A stretch of 64,000 nucleotides of DNA from Candidatus Korobacter versatilis (GCA_016185395.1 JACPNR010000009.1:186001-250000), one strand, 5' to 3'; positions 8,229 to 17,261 are shown, numbered from the stretch's first letter. Notes: a model not told the origin generated them from the letters alone. Numbers and translations are program-made.

Positions 8229-8774
8229 ATGGCAACGACTCTCGCGCCCGTCGATTCACGGGAAGTGGTGAGATGTGATCGCTGTCTCCTGGTCCAATTC
8301 CGGACCACCAACAATCTTTGCCGCCGTTGCCATACGTGTCTGGACGCGGACGAGCCGGAGGTAGCGGCCGCTCCCGCCGAACCAGTCGCCGTCCCGGCCA
8401 ACGGGAACGGCAACGGGCATTCGCATCTGCAGATCGCGCTTGCGATACGCAGCCTGCGCTTGCGTTCCGGCCTGAGCCAGCGCCAGCTTGCGCTGCGCAT
8501 GCAGGTCCCGCGCACCTACGTTTCGAAGATCGAGAACGAGAAGGCCACGCCCACGCTCAGTTCCCTCGAGCGCCTGGCAAGAGCACTGGAGGTGACCGTG
8601 CCCGACTTATTGAGCGGCGGCAGCCCGACGCGTGAGCAGTTGATGCGCGAGCTGATGGCCGACGAGTTCATTGCCCAACTCATGCCGTTCGTCTCGAAGC
8701 TCGACGGCATGCAGCGCCAGAGTCTGCTGGCGCAGGTTCGGGACCTGACCTTGCGGCCACGACGCAGCGCCTAG
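8229..8774 (+). CDS. XRE-family transcriptional regulator with N-terminal zinc-ribbon-like motif
   Basis: A 181-residue DNA-binding protein. Residues 16-37 carry Cys at 16, 19, 31, 34 and 37 (CxxC...CxxCxxC), a likely zinc-binding knuckle. An Ala/Pro-rich linker follows, then a Cro/CI helix-turn-helix at about residues 72-127 (LSQRQLALRMQVPRTYVSKI). The C-terminal tail has no recognised effector domain. The gene stands alone between its own promoter and a strong terminator, so it probably acts as a monocistronic regulator. Targets are unknown. Confidence 0.85.
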   Translation: MATTLAPVDSREVVRCDRCLLVQFRTTNNLCRRCHTCLDADEPEVAAAPAEPVAVPANGNGNGHSHLQIALAIRSLRLRSGLSQRQLALRMQVPRTYVSKIENEKATPTLSSLERLARALEVTVPDLLSGGSPTREQLMRELMADEFIAQLMPFVSKLDGMQRQSLLAQVRDLTLRPRRSA

Positions 8775-8793
8775 CGCGCTACGCGACAAGACA

Positions 8794-8822
8794 AAGCGGC
8801 ACGGCTTCCAGCCGTGCCGCTT
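8794..8822. terminator. bidirectional intrinsic terminator
   Basis: A 12-bp GC-rich stem (8794-8805 with 8811-8822) and a 5-nt loop run into TTTT on the plus strand and are flanked by A/T on both sides. It lies between the convergent XRE and metal-permease genes and can serve both. Confidence 0.85.
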
Positions 8823-8845
8823 TTCATTCCTTCCCGCTCCCGCCG

Positions 8846-9688
8846 CTACGAATTCACCGCCGCGTTCGGCCACACGCGCACGATCACCAGGTGCGCCATG
8901 AACATCACGAAGAGAACCGCTCCGAAGGTGCAGACGATGGTCGCACCCGTGGGCAGGTCCGCATACACAGAGAGCCAGCAGCCCAGCGCGGAGACCAGCG
9001 TGCCCATCGTCCAGCCAATGGCCAGGCGCGTGCCGATGCGGTCGGCGTAGATCATCGCGCCCACCGACGGCACCACCAGGTAGCAGAACACCAGCAGCAC
9101 GCCCGCGATCGCCACCGACGACGTCACCACGAAGCCGAACGACGCGTAGAACAGGAAGTCCCACAGCTTGATGTTCAGTCCCTGGCGCTCGGCTTCGTCC
9201 GGGTTCGTGGAGATGAGCAGGAACTTCTTGCGGAAGATGAAGTGGAACAATCCGATGGTCGCGTACAGTGCCGCCGTCCTGAGCACCTCTTCCTTCGATA
9301 CGGCGAGGATGTTCCCCACCAGCATGTCTTTGAGGTGCTCGGTCTCAGAGGTCGCTTTGCTCATCGCCAGGATCGCTCCCGCCGAAGCGATGGCGTAGCT
9401 GATGCCGATGAAGGCTTCCAGCGGGATGCGCCGGCGCTTGGAGCGCACGAACGAGAACACTAGCGCGCCCAGAAAGGTGAACGCCAGGCTGATCCAGTAA
9501 GCGCCGCCGCCGTGCGGGTCGATGCCCATCAGGATGGCGATGGTCGCACCCAGCGCCGCGATCTGCGCCAGCGCCAGGTCCACGAATATCACCCCGCGCT
9601 CCACCACGTGCACGCCCAGGTAGGCGTGTATCCCGGTGAGGATCAGGCTCGCCAGGAACGGCAGCAACAGAAACTGCACGATCTCCAT
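8846..9688 (-). CDS. metal ABC transporter permease (ZnuB/MntB family)
   Basis: A 280-residue inner-membrane permease with about eight hydrophobic segments, homologous to Zn/Mn importers (COG1108 type). It should form the channel for metal delivered by the binding protein encoded just upstream. ATG 9688 is preceded by AAGGAG. It is last in the leftward operon: small Cys/His protein, porin, binding protein, permease. No ATPase gene lies in or after the operon, so the energising subunit must be encoded elsewhere. Zn versus Mn cannot be decided from the sequence. Confidence 0.88.
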   Translation of the reverse strand: MEIVQFLLLPFLASLILTGIHAYLGVHVVERGVIFVDLALAQIAALGATIAILMGIDPHGGGAYWISLAFTFLGALVFSFVRSKRRRIPLEAFIGISYAIASAGAILAMSKATSETEHLKDMLVGNILAVSKEEVLRTAALYATIGLFHFIFRKKFLLISTNPDEAERQGLNIKLWDFLFYASFGFVVTSSVAIAGVLLVFCYLVVPSVGAMIYADRIGTRLAIGWTMGTLVSALGCWLSVYADLPTGATIVCTFGAVLFVMFMAHLVIVRVWPNAAVNS

Positions 9689-9716
9689 TCGTTCTCCTTC
9701 TGCCATCTGGCCGCCG

Positions 9717-10646
9717 CTACTGTGTCTGCTGGAACGCGCTGCTGAGAAGCTGGACATCGTAATCGAACAGCTTGAAATAGTCCCCGGCCTGCGGCTCGCC
9801 ACCCACCGAAGGCAGCATCACCACCACTTTGCCCGAGGCCGCGGCAGCCACAGAGTTCGGTGTCTTCAGATCGAAGTACGGTTCGACCATGATGAGTTTC
9901 ACGCCCTCACGCTTCATCTGCGCCATCAGTTCCATGGTGTGCTGCGGGCTCGGCGGAATGCCCGGCCGCGGCTCCACGTAGCCCACCACGTTCAATCCGA
10001 AGTGCTTGGCAAAATTCGGCCATGACTTGTGATACGACACGACTTTGCGTCCGCGGTAGGGCGCCATCTGCGTGTCCCAGCGCTTCTCGGCGTCCGTCAA
10101 GCGCTGGTCGAAATCCTGGAAGCGCTGCTGGAAGTACGCGGCGTTGCCGGGATCCATCGCGCCGAGCTTCGTGGCAATGCCTTTCGCGATGCGGCGTCCG
10201 TTATCGGGATCGAGCCAGTAATGCGGGTTCCCCAGCGGATGCACGTCGCCCATCGCGCGCGACACCGGCCCCGTCGGTTTCTCCAGGATTGCCGCGAACT
10301 GCGAGGCGTCGAGAGATCCTGCGCCGCCTGGCTGTATCTTCGAGTTGCCGCTCTGCGTCACCAGGGGCGGCAGCCATCCGATCTCGAGGTCGAGTCCCAC
10401 CGAGATGAGTAGGTCTGCCTGCCGCAGCTTCAGCAGGAAGCTCGGCTTCGCTTCCACGAAATGCGGGTCCTGGTATCCCTTGGCGATCGCCTCGACCTTG
10501 ATCTTGTCGCCGCCGACTTCCTGCGTCAGCGACGCCATGTCGGTCGTCGACGTGACGACATAAAGCTGCTTCGCCTCCGCAGTCGCGGAGAACAACACGG
10601 CGCTGACCAGGACCGCTATCGCTGCGAACAATCTGTTTGAGTTCAT
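9717..10646 (-). CDS. metal ABC transporter substrate-binding protein (ZnuA/TroA family)
   Basis: A 309-residue periplasmic cluster A-I binding protein. The signal peptide occupies about residues 1-25 (cleavage near AEA-KQ). Conserved metal-ligand histidines are visible at H62 (DPHFVEAKPS), H132 (NPHYWLDP) and H206 (SYHKSWPNFAKHFG), with an acidic candidate at E275 or D279. There is no long His-rich loop of the kind seen in many zinc-specific proteins. ATG 10646 has GGAGG seven bases upstream. Only 28 bp separate it from the permease gene, so both are cotranscribed. Confidence 0.88.
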   Translation of the reverse strand: MNSNRLFAAIAVLVSAVLFSATAEAKQLYVVTSTTDMASLTQEVGGDKIKVEAIAKGYQDPHFVEAKPSFLLKLRQADLLISVGLDLEIGWLPPLVTQSGNSKIQPGGAGSLDASQFAAILEKPTGPVSRAMGDVHPLGNPHYWLDPDNGRRIAKGIATKLGAMDPGNAAYFQQRFQDFDQRLTDAEKRWDTQMAPYRGRKVVSYHKSWPNFAKHFGLNVVGYVEPRPGIPPSPQHTMELMAQMKREGVKLIMVEPYFDLKTPNSVAAAASGKVVVMLPSVGGEPQAGDYFKLFDYDVQLLSSAFQQTQ

Positions 10647-10688
10647 CCCGCTTCCTCCTTCCTCAAAACTCTTATTCCTCAAAATTCC

Positions 10689-12065
10689 TTAGAACGGGTG
10701 CGCGCCGTGCGCGCCCAAAGTGAATAGGACCTGCATCAGCAGTTCATTGGAAGTCTGGCCTTCGGCATATTGAGTGCGCCGGAACTGCCCGCGGATCTGG
10801 TTGTATTCGCTCGGCGAGAACGTAAGTACGAGCGCCTGCCCGGAGTCATGCAAGGCGGCGTTCCGCGCTCTTTCTGACCAGTCGAAGCGAAGGCCGCCCT
10901 GCCAACGCCGTGCAAACTGGTACTCAGTGGATGCATACAGGCCGAAGGCGTGCTGGGCCAGCGGAGCCTGCTCGCGGTCGCTCCACATCACCTCGGTGCG
11001 CGCCGCAAAGGAGCGATAGATGCTTCGGCGCAGCGGCCTCCACCGGAACGTGGCGTCCATTCCGTAGAGCTGCGTGAGAGTGTCGGCGCCCGCGTCGTTA
11101 TGACCGCGCGCGTACGAGCCTCCAAGCTCCAGATTCGTGGACTCCGTAAGGTCTTTGTAGGCCTTCAAGTGGCCGACTACCGCCACGTCACTGCGCCGGC
11201 TCGCCTGGAATAGCGAACCAGAGTCGCCGCGAAAGACCTGGCCCGTCCCTTCGAGGAAAAGGCCCCCAGGCGCGGGAATGACACGGCTGACCGACATGCC
11301 CGCGTCCTTGATGCCGATATCTGCTTCGTCGAGCGATCCGCCCATAAGGTTAAACGTCACCAGCGGTCGGTCGACCCACGGAAGATTGTGGTTGTGGAAG
11401 CTGTTTACCCGGCCGAACGCGGCCCGCATCTTGCCGAGCCTGGGCACGAATCCACCCGGCATCGCGGTGAAGGTTACGTATCCTTCCTCGACCTCTACCC
11501 CTTCCTCGCCAAACGCCAGGAAGAAGTCGGCGCGCGCGTATGGGTCCACTACTGCCTGCAGCGACACCTCGCTTTCCTGCAAGGTGAAGCTAGGCGATGG
11601 ATTGATCCTGTTTCGGCCGGTCGCGCTCACGAAGTTGCCGATGATCCCAATGTCCGGATTCAGTGCCTTCGCCATCGAGGACGCGCCACCATAAACGCCG
11701 GCAGGCTCGGTCGTCTGCGCCGGCACGGGCTCGCTCTGCGATGCGACACTTTGTCCCTGCGCCGCCGCCTGGGACGTGCTCTCCGGGGGCGTGCCGGTGT
11801 CCGCTGCTTGCGAAGGTGCACCCGCAGCCCCGCTTCCCTGGTTCGTCGCTCCCTGGTGTTGCAACATGCGCACCTGGCCTTCGAGCGCGATCACGCGCTC
11901 CACCAGTTCCTTGATGGTCGCGCGGTCGGCGTCCGTAGTCGCTGAGGTCGGCGCGGCTGCCGGAGCTTGCGCGAGGGCGCTAGACACGAGACGTGGCGCG
12001 AGCAGCGCCGCGCACGTCAGGATCAAAAATGCATGTAGGGCCGAACGTCTGATAGACGTAGGCAT
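10689..12065 (-). CDS. outer-membrane porin-like protein of the metal-uptake operon
   Basis: A 458-residue protein with a signal peptide (about residues 1-33), a short coiled coil (about 45-70, IKELVERVIALEGQVRMLQ), an Ala/Gln/Ser-rich linker and a long beta-rich domain ending in Phe (GAHPF), the usual end of an outer-membrane barrel. No TonB box or plug is seen. Its position directly before the metal-binding protein gene suggests it brings metal across the outer membrane. AGGAGA precedes ATG 12065. Specific function is inferred from context. Confidence 0.7.
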   Translation of the reverse strand: MPTSIRRSALHAFLILTCAALLAPRLVSSALAQAPAAAPTSATTDADRATIKELVERVIALEGQVRMLQHQGATNQGSGAAGAPSQAADTGTPPESTSQAAAQGQSVASQSEPVPAQTTEPAGVYGGASSMAKALNPDIGIIGNFVSATGRNRINPSPSFTLQESEVSLQAVVDPYARADFFLAFGEEGVEVEEGYVTFTAMPGGFVPRLGKMRAAFGRVNSFHNHNLPWVDRPLVTFNLMGGSLDEADIGIKDAGMSVSRVIPAPGGLFLEGTGQVFRGDSGSLFQASRRSDVAVVGHLKAYKDLTESTNLELGGSYARGHNDAGADTLTQLYGMDATFRWRPLRRSIYRSFAARTEVMWSDREQAPLAQHAFGLYASTEYQFARRWQGGLRFDWSERARNAALHDSGQALVLTFSPSEYNQIRGQFRRTQYAEGQTSNELLMQVLFTLGAHGAHPF

Positions 12066-12102
12066 GGTCTTTCTCCTGTATCTGGATTTTTAGAAACCGG
12101 GA

Positions 12103-12420
12103 CTAGACCGATGCAAGAGCAGGAGGTGGGCGGATGCAGTGGGCGTCGTGCGATAGAGCGGAGGCAGCGGCTACGTTGCACAGTGTGACCACCGGATGGC
12201 TGACCTTCACCGGCGCCACTGCCGCGGTGCGGACCATCAGCGTGGGCGAGTGCGCCACTACGCAGACGCTGCAACGTTGCGCGTCGTTGCCAGTAGAATG
12301 GAAGTGCCGCGTCTCGGCCGTCGCTGCGAATACCAACAGCAGCAGGCCGAGCACGGCCGTCCAACGGACGACGAATGGCGTCAGCGTCGGGGCCTTGCGG
12401 GTTCGAGCGCGCAGCAGCAC
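12103..12420 (-). CDS. small secreted or membrane protein with Cys/His motif (DUF2946-like)
   Basis: About 105 residues: a hydrophobic segment (VLGLLLLVFAATA), then HFH and CSVCVVAHS, and a C-terminus rich in Pro (IRPPPALASV). Small proteins of this shape often sit next to metal-transport genes. GTG 12420 is chosen because AAGGGG lies four bases before it; GTG 12438 is the alternative. It is the first gene of the metal operon, 37 bp before the porin. The paired Cys and His could bind metal, which is inference. Confidence 0.6.
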   Translation of the reverse strand: MLLRARTRKAPTLTPFVVRWTAVLGLLLLVFAATAETRHFHSTGNDAQRCSVCVVAHSPTLMVRTAAVAPVKVSHPVVTLCNVAAASALSHDAHCIRPPPALASV

Positions 12421-12593
12421 TGTTCCCCTTAGATGCACGGGTGGTGGTTCCGGCCTGTTTCAGCAGGGACTCACGACCGGAACGCTGATTTTACCATCCG
12501 TGCCAGCGCTTGCCGGTACCAAGCTGGTTCATTGCGCGGGCAGCGCGAAAGGTGCTAGTTTCAAGGTTTCGAGACGTCCCCGCTGAGGTAGCC

Positions 12594-13388
12594 GTGCGCG
12601 CCACCATCCCCGAAGGTTTGGACCGTAAGGAAGCCGAGGTGTATGCCCGCCTCGATCCCAAGCGGCTGCCCAAACACATCGCCATCATCATGGACGGCAA
12701 CGGCCGCTGGGCCAAGAGCCGCCACATGCCCCGCATCACCGGGCATCGCGCCGGGGTGAAGGCCGTTCGCTCGACGGTGGAAACGGCCGCCCGCGTGGGC
12801 ATCGAGGCGCTCACGCTCTACGCTTTCTCCGCCGAGAATTGGAAGCGCCGCCCCAAGGGCGAGGTCGATTTCCTCATGCGCCTGCTGCGCAAGTATCTGA
12901 AAGACGAAGTCCCCACGCTCAACCGCAACAACATCCGGCTGAAGTACATCGGACGCCGCCACGAACTCCCGCTCGAAGTGCAGGAGCGCATGGCGTGGGC
13001 GGCGGAAGAGACCAGCGAGAACGACGGCATGGTCCTCACGCTCGCGCTCAACTACGGCGCGCGCACCGAGATGGTGGACGCCTTCAAGTCCATCCTCGAG
13101 AATGCGATGTCGAACGGCGGCGTGGAACACCTCGAGATCACCGAGGAACTCATCGATAAGAACCTGTACACGCGGCACGTCGGCGATCCCGACCTCGTCA
13201 TCCGGACCTCTGGCGAGATGCGCCTCTCGAACTTCCTGCTGTGGCAGAGCGCCTACGCCGAGATCTACGTCACGCCCACGCTCTGGCCCGACTTCCGCGG
13301 ACGCCACCTGCTCGAGTCCGTCTTTGAATACCAGAAGCGCGAACGCCGCTACGGCGGCCTCATCGAGCCGCCCAGCGGATTGCACTAG
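12594..13388 (+). CDS. uppS: undecaprenyl diphosphate synthase (cis-prenyltransferase)
   Basis: A 264-residue enzyme that condenses isopentenyl diphosphate units onto farnesyl diphosphate to make the C55 lipid carrier for peptidoglycan. The motif IMDGNGRWAKSR holds the catalytic Asp, and FSAENWKRP, RTSGEMRLSNFLLWQ and the C-terminal region are all present. GTG 12594 has GAGGT four bases upstream and gives a normal family length. It opens the conserved envelope block uppS-cdsA-dxr-rseP. Confidence 0.93.
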   Translation: MRATIPEGLDRKEAEVYARLDPKRLPKHIAIIMDGNGRWAKSRHMPRITGHRAGVKAVRSTVETAARVGIEALTLYAFSAENWKRRPKGEVDFLMRLLRKYLKDEVPTLNRNNIRLKYIGRRHELPLEVQERMAWAAEETSENDGMVLTLALNYGARTEMVDAFKSILENAMSNGGVEHLEITEELIDKNLYTRHVGDPDLVIRTSGEMRLSNFLLWQSAYAEIYVTPTLWPDFRGRHLLESVFEYQKRERRYGGLIEPPSGLH

Positions 13389-13391
13389 AAG

Positions 13392-13440
13392 CGCCGGCGT
13401 CTCGCCGGCCGTAGCGGTGGCGTCCCGCCGCCGCTCCTCC
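13392..13440. repeat. GC-rich REP-like hairpin after uppS
   Basis: GCGCCGGCGTCTCGCCGGC begins three bases after the uppS stop and is followed by GCGGTGGCGTCCCGCCGCCGC. Both parts fold into short hairpins. Related elements follow other stop codons at 35294, 43404 and 44964. Confidence 0.6.
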
Positions 13441-13490
13441 CTCGCTATCGTCGCGGGCAAAGCCTGCGTGCTATCTTCCCTTGCGTCCAA

Positions 13491-14405
13491 ATGAAGCGCG
13501 CCCTCACCGCCGTCGTCCTGATCCCCATCGTCCTGCTGCTGACGTTCAAGGCGCCGCTCTGGCTCTTCTGCGCCATCGTCGCGGTGGTCGCAATGCTGGC
13601 GATGCGCGAGTACATGGACCTCGTCGTCGGTTATGGATACGAACCACTACGGCTGACCGCCTATCTTCTCGTTCCGCTCTACTTCGCGCTGCTTGCTGTC
13701 GTCGGTCGCGACGCAGTCGGTCAGCAAAGCGCCGGCGAATTCTTTCTGTTAGGCGGAGCTTTCGTTCTCCCCGTTGCATTCATCTACGGCTTGATCGGTC
13801 TGCGCAAAGACCTGCGCTTGGCGCTACCCAGCGTGGCTCTCACCTGGACAGGCTTCGTCCTGGTTGCCTTCGCCCTCGCCACGCTCGTCTTCATTCGCGT
13901 GCTGCCGCTCGGCCCTTTCTATCTTTTTTATCTATTCGTCGTGGTCTGGTCCGGAGACATCTTTGCCTACTGGGTGGGCACCGCCATCGGCAAGCACAAG
14001 CTCGCGCCCGAGGTCAGCCCGAAAAAGACGTGGGAGGGTGCCGTCGCCTCGGTGATCGCGGCGGCGGCTCTCGGCGCCCTGATCTTGCAGTTCGCGCCGG
14101 GCATTGTGAATCAGATGCGGGAGTGGGGCGCGCCCTTGCACTACGATTGGCCGGAACGCGAGGCCCAATTAGGCTTTCGCGAATGGCAACTCCTTCCCCT
14201 CTGGAAGGCCCTGCTCTGCTCCGCGCTCATCAACATCGCCGCCCAGTTCGGCGACTTGGTCGAATCCATGATGAAGCGTGGCGCGGGCGTCAAAGACTCC
14301 GGCTCCATCCTCCCCGGACACGGTGGCGTGCTCGACCGCGTGGACGCACTGCTTTTCGCCGCTCCCTTCGGTTTCGCCGTCATTCTTTTCGCGATACACT
14401 CATAG
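13491..14405 (+). CDS. cdsA: phosphatidate cytidylyltransferase (CDP-diacylglycerol synthase)
   Basis: A 304-residue polytopic inner-membrane enzyme that makes CDP-diacylglycerol from phosphatidate and CTP, the entry to phospholipid synthesis. The C-terminal family signature is complete (SMMKRGAGVKDSGSILPGHG followed by GVLDR), with its Lys-Asp and Asp-Arg residues. About eight hydrophobic segments are visible. ATG 13491 starts a typical MKRALTAVVLIPI N-terminus. It lies between uppS and dxr as in many Gram-negative genomes. Confidence 0.93.
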   Translation: MKRALTAVVLIPIVLLLTFKAPLWLFCAIVAVVAMLAMREYMDLVVGYGYEPLRLTAYLLVPLYFALLAVVGRDAVGQQSAGEFFLLGGAFVLPVAFIYGLIGLRKDLRLALPSVALTWTGFVLVAFALATLVFIRVLPLGPFYLFYLFVVVWSGDIFAYWVGTAIGKHKLAPEVSPKKTWEGAVASVIAAAALGALILQFAPGIVNQMREWGAPLHYDWPEREAQLGFREWQLLPLWKALLCSALINIAAQFGDLVESMMKRGAGVKDSGSILPGHGGVLDRVDALLFAAPFGFAVILFAIHS

Positions 14406-14414
14406 TTCCCGCAG

Positions 14415-14525
14415 AAACTGATCGGGTGAGCGCGTAGCGAGCGCCGTACCGCGCGAGCGCAGCGCGAGGGGCGAACGCAGCCGAGCCGAGCCCGCCGCGG
14501 CGGGCGAAGCGACTGCGTCGCGGCG
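14415..14525. repeat. GC-rich interspersed repeat between cdsA and dxr
   Basis: The spacer holds GAGCGCGTAGCGAGCGCC and GCGCGAGCGCAGCGCGAG, then the palindrome GCCCGCCGCGGCGGGC. The 21-nt stretch at 14487-14507 around this palindrome recurs exactly at 35605-35625. Confidence 0.6.
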
Positions 14526-14540
14526 ACCCTGGAATATAAG

Positions 14541-15740
14541 ATGAGGAAGATAGCCATCCTGGGCTCGACCGGGTCTATCGGTCGCAGCACGCTCTCCATC
14601 GTCGAGTCCTACCCGGACCGCTTTGCCGTGGTGTCGCTCGCCGCCGGCGAGAACGTGGACGCCGCCTTCGAGCAGGCGAGGCGCTGGAAACCGCGCATCG
14701 TCTCCATGGCCACGCCGGAAGCGGCCGACAGCCTGGCCAGCAAGCTGAGCGCCGTCGGCATCCGGCCGCTGCGCGACATGGAGATCGTCTTCGGCGCCAA
14801 GGGGACGGTCCAGGTCGCCACCATCCCACAGGCCGATTTCGTCGTGAGCGCCATCGTCGGCGTCGCCGGACTCGAAGCCACGTACGAAGCCGTGAAAGCC
14901 GGCAAGACCATCGGACTCGCCAACAAGGAATGCATGGTCGCCGCCGGCGAACTCATCACCGCGGAAGCGCGCCGGCACAACAAGCCGCTGCTGCCCATCG
15001 ACAGCGAGCACAATGCCGTCCACCAATGCATGCGCGGCGGCCGACTCGAAGAAGTCCGCAAAGTCTGGCTCACCGCGTCCGGCGGCCCGTTCCTCAACAC
15101 GCCGAAAAAAGACTTCGACACCATCACCGTGCAACAAGCGCTCAACCACCCCACGTGGAAGATGGGACAGCGCATCACCATCGACTCGGCCACGCTGATG
15201 AACAAAGGCTTCGAGGTCATCGAGGCGTGCCGCCTCTTCCATCTCCCGCCCAAGCAGGTGGACGTGATCGTGCATCCGCAGTCCACCATCCACTCCATGG
15301 TCGAGTTCGTGGATGGCAGCATCCTGGCGCAGCTTTCCGTCACCGACATGCGCCTGCCCATCCTCTACGCGCTCACCTATCCCGACCGTGTCGAGAGCGA
15401 CCTCACGTTCCCCGTCCACGAGCTCAAGCGGCTCGACTTCCAGCCGCCGGACATGGAGAAGTTCCCTTGCCTGCGCCTGGCCTACGAGGCCGCCGAGGCC
15501 GGTGGCGCCACATCCGTCGCCCTCAACGCTGCCGACGAGATTGCTGTAGCGGCCTTCCTCGCCGGCGATATACGATTCAATGACATCCCCCTTACGATTC
15601 AGGCCGTACTTCATGAAACGAAAGCACGCCATCCTGAATCTATTAAAGAAGTCCTGAGCATGGACGAAACCGCTCGCAGCCTGGCCCGCGACAAGGTCGC
15701 TCGCCTGTCTGGCAAGACTGGCCGTCCCGCTCTGGCATAG
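14541..15740 (+). CDS. dxr: 1-deoxy-D-xylulose 5-phosphate reductoisomerase
   Basis: A 399-residue NADPH-dependent enzyme, first committed step of the MEP isoprenoid pathway. The N-terminal nucleotide-binding motif GSTGSIGRSTL, the NKE motif, the metal/substrate segment IDSEHNAVHQCM and ASGGPF are all present. Length is normal. With ispG and uppS in the same stretch, the window links isoprenoid precursor synthesis to lipid-carrier production. It is followed 14 bp later by rseP, probably in one transcript. Confidence 0.95.
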   Translation: MRKIAILGSTGSIGRSTLSIVESYPDRFAVVSLAAGENVDAAFEQARRWKPRIVSMATPEAADSLASKLSAVGIRPLRDMEIVFGAKGTVQVATIPQADFVVSAIVGVAGLEATYEAVKAGKTIGLANKECMVAAGELITAEARRHNKPLLPIDSEHNAVHQCMRGGRLEEVRKVWLTASGGPFLNTPKKDFDTITVQQALNHPTWKMGQRITIDSATLMNKGFEVIEACRLFHLPPKQVDVIVHPQSTIHSMVEFVDGSILAQLSVTDMRLPILYALTYPDRVESDLTFPVHELKRLDFQPPDMEKFPCLRLAYEAAEAGGATSVALNAADEIAVAAFLAGDIRFNDIPLTIQAVLHETKARHPESIKEVLSMDETARSLARDKVARLSGKTGRPALA

Positions 15741-15754
15741 GAAACCGGACCTTT

Positions 15755-17098
15755 ATGAGTTTTGTCCTGCTCGCGGTCGTATCGTTCATCGTCGTTCTGG
15801 GGGCCCTCGTCCTCATCCACGAGTTCGGCCACTTCGCCGCCGCCAAGTATTTTGGCGTGCGCGTGGAGACCTTCTCCATCGGCTTCGGCAAGCGTCTGCT
15901 CGGCTTTAAGCGCGGCGACACCGACTATCGCCTCTCCGCCCTGCCGCTCGGCGGCTACGTGAAGATGAGCGGCGAGAACCCGCTCGAACCGGGCACCGGC
16001 GATCCCGCCGAGTTCATGTCGCATCCGCGCTGGCAGCGCTTCGTCATCGCGCTCGCCGGCCCGTTCATGAACATCATCTTCGCCGTCGCGCTGCTCACCG
16101 GCGTCTTCATGGTGCACTACGAGCACCCCGCCTATCTCGACAAGCCCGCCGTCATCGGCTGGGTCGCCGAGAACTCGCCCGCGCAAGCTGCCGGGCTGCA
16201 AGCCGGCGACCGCATCATCCGGGCGGAGGACCTGCAGGACCCCACGTGGGAAGACATCAGGTTCAAGATGTTGCTGAATCCCGACCAGCCGGTCGACCTC
16301 GCGGTGCAGCGCGGTTCGCAGATCCTGGCGATGAAGATCACCATCCCTTCGGACAAGCAGACCAGGCAGCCCGGCGATCCGGGATGGGACCCGCAAGATC
16401 CCGTCACCGTGAAGCTCGTGGAACCGGACATGCCTGCGGCCAAAGCCGGCATCCAGCCGGGCGATCAGCTCGTCGCAGTGGACGGCCAGGCCATCACCAC
16501 GCTGCCCGTCTTGCAGACGTATCTGCAGAAAGCGCAGAGCAAGCCCGTCGAGCTCACCATCCTCCGCAACGGACAGCAGAGCAAGACCACGGTCACTCCG
16601 GTGCTACGCGCCGCGGAAGGGGTGGAGAAGCCGTACTACCGCCTCGGATTCTCGGCGCCGCCGACCATGAGCATCACCAAGCTCTCGTTCGCGGGCGCGC
16701 TTGGCAAGTCCATCGAGCTGAACCGCCGCTTCTCCGGCCTCATCTTTGAGTTGCTGCAGAAGCTGGTGCAGCGCAAGGTCTCCATCAAGCAGTTCGATGG
16801 CCCCATCGGCATCGGACGCGCCGCCGGTCAGGCCGCCGAGCAAGGCCCGCTGCAGCTCATCCTGCTCACGGCGATGATCAGCCTCAACCTCGGCATCTTC
16901 AACCTGCTGCCCATCCCCATCATGGACGGCGGCGTCATCCTGCTGCTCATCATCGAGAGCATCATGCGGCGCGACATCAACGCGCGCTTCAAGGAGATCA
17001 TCTACCAGGCAGCCTTCGTGTTCCTCATCCTCTTCGCCGTCGTCGTCATCTACAACGACATCGCGAAGCTCCCGGGCTTGGGAAAATTCTTGCCGTAG
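15755..17098 (+). CDS. rseP: site-2 protease, RseP family zinc metalloprotease
   Basis: A 447-residue inner-membrane intramembrane protease. The zinc motif HEFGH is at residues 22-26 in the first membrane segment. Two PDZ-like domains lie at about 125-195 and 225-295. The second active-site motif near the C-terminus reads NLLPIPIMDGG (the usual LDG Leu is Met). It would cleave anti-sigma factors and leftover signal peptides. It closes the uppS-cdsA-dxr-rseP block. Confidence 0.93.
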   Translation: MSFVLLAVVSFIVVLGALVLIHEFGHFAAAKYFGVRVETFSIGFGKRLLGFKRGDTDYRLSALPLGGYVKMSGENPLEPGTGDPAEFMSHPRWQRFVIALAGPFMNIIFAVALLTGVFMVHYEHPAYLDKPAVIGWVAENSPAQAAGLQAGDRIIRAEDLQDPTWEDIRFKMLLNPDQPVDLAVQRGSQILAMKITIPSDKQTRQPGDPGWDPQDPVTVKLVEPDMPAAKAGIQPGDQLVAVDGQAITTLPVLQTYLQKAQSKPVELTILRNGQQSKTTVTPVLRAAEGVEKPYYRLGFSAPPTMSITKLSFAGALGKSIELNRRFSGLIFELLQKLVQRKVSIKQFDGPIGIGRAAGQAAEQGPLQLILLTAMISLNLGIFNLLPIPIMDGGVILLLIIESIMRRDINARFKEIIYQAAFVFLILFAVVVIYNDIAKLPGLGKFLP

Positions 17099-17104
17099 CG
17101 GACT

Positions 17105-17260
17105 GAACCAAAGCCACGCATGACGCTGAGGACACAGAGTACTTGCTTCTGTGTTTCTCGGCGTCCTCGTTTTCTTGCGCGCTGCCTGCGGACCTGGTTA
17201 TCTGATTCCTCCGTTCTTTCTTGCCTTCTTGATCCGTCCGCCTCGGCGTCCTCTGCGGTT
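17105..17260. repeat. ACACAGAG-type repeats downstream of rseP
   Basis: The 163-bp spacer between convergent genes holds GACGCTGAGGACACAGAG facing CTGTGTTTCTCGGCGTCCTC, and a second piece CCTCGGCGTCCTCTGCGGTT. These belong to a family also present at 4747, 18087, 25458, 48697 and 62109. The facing halves can form a stem that may end transcription from both sides. Confidence 0.6.
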
Positions 17261-17261
17261 G

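Noticed and set aside
14533-14541. TATAAG just before the dxr start as a promoter
   Set aside because: It is too close to the ATG to place a transcription start before the codon; dxr is probably read from the upstream operon.
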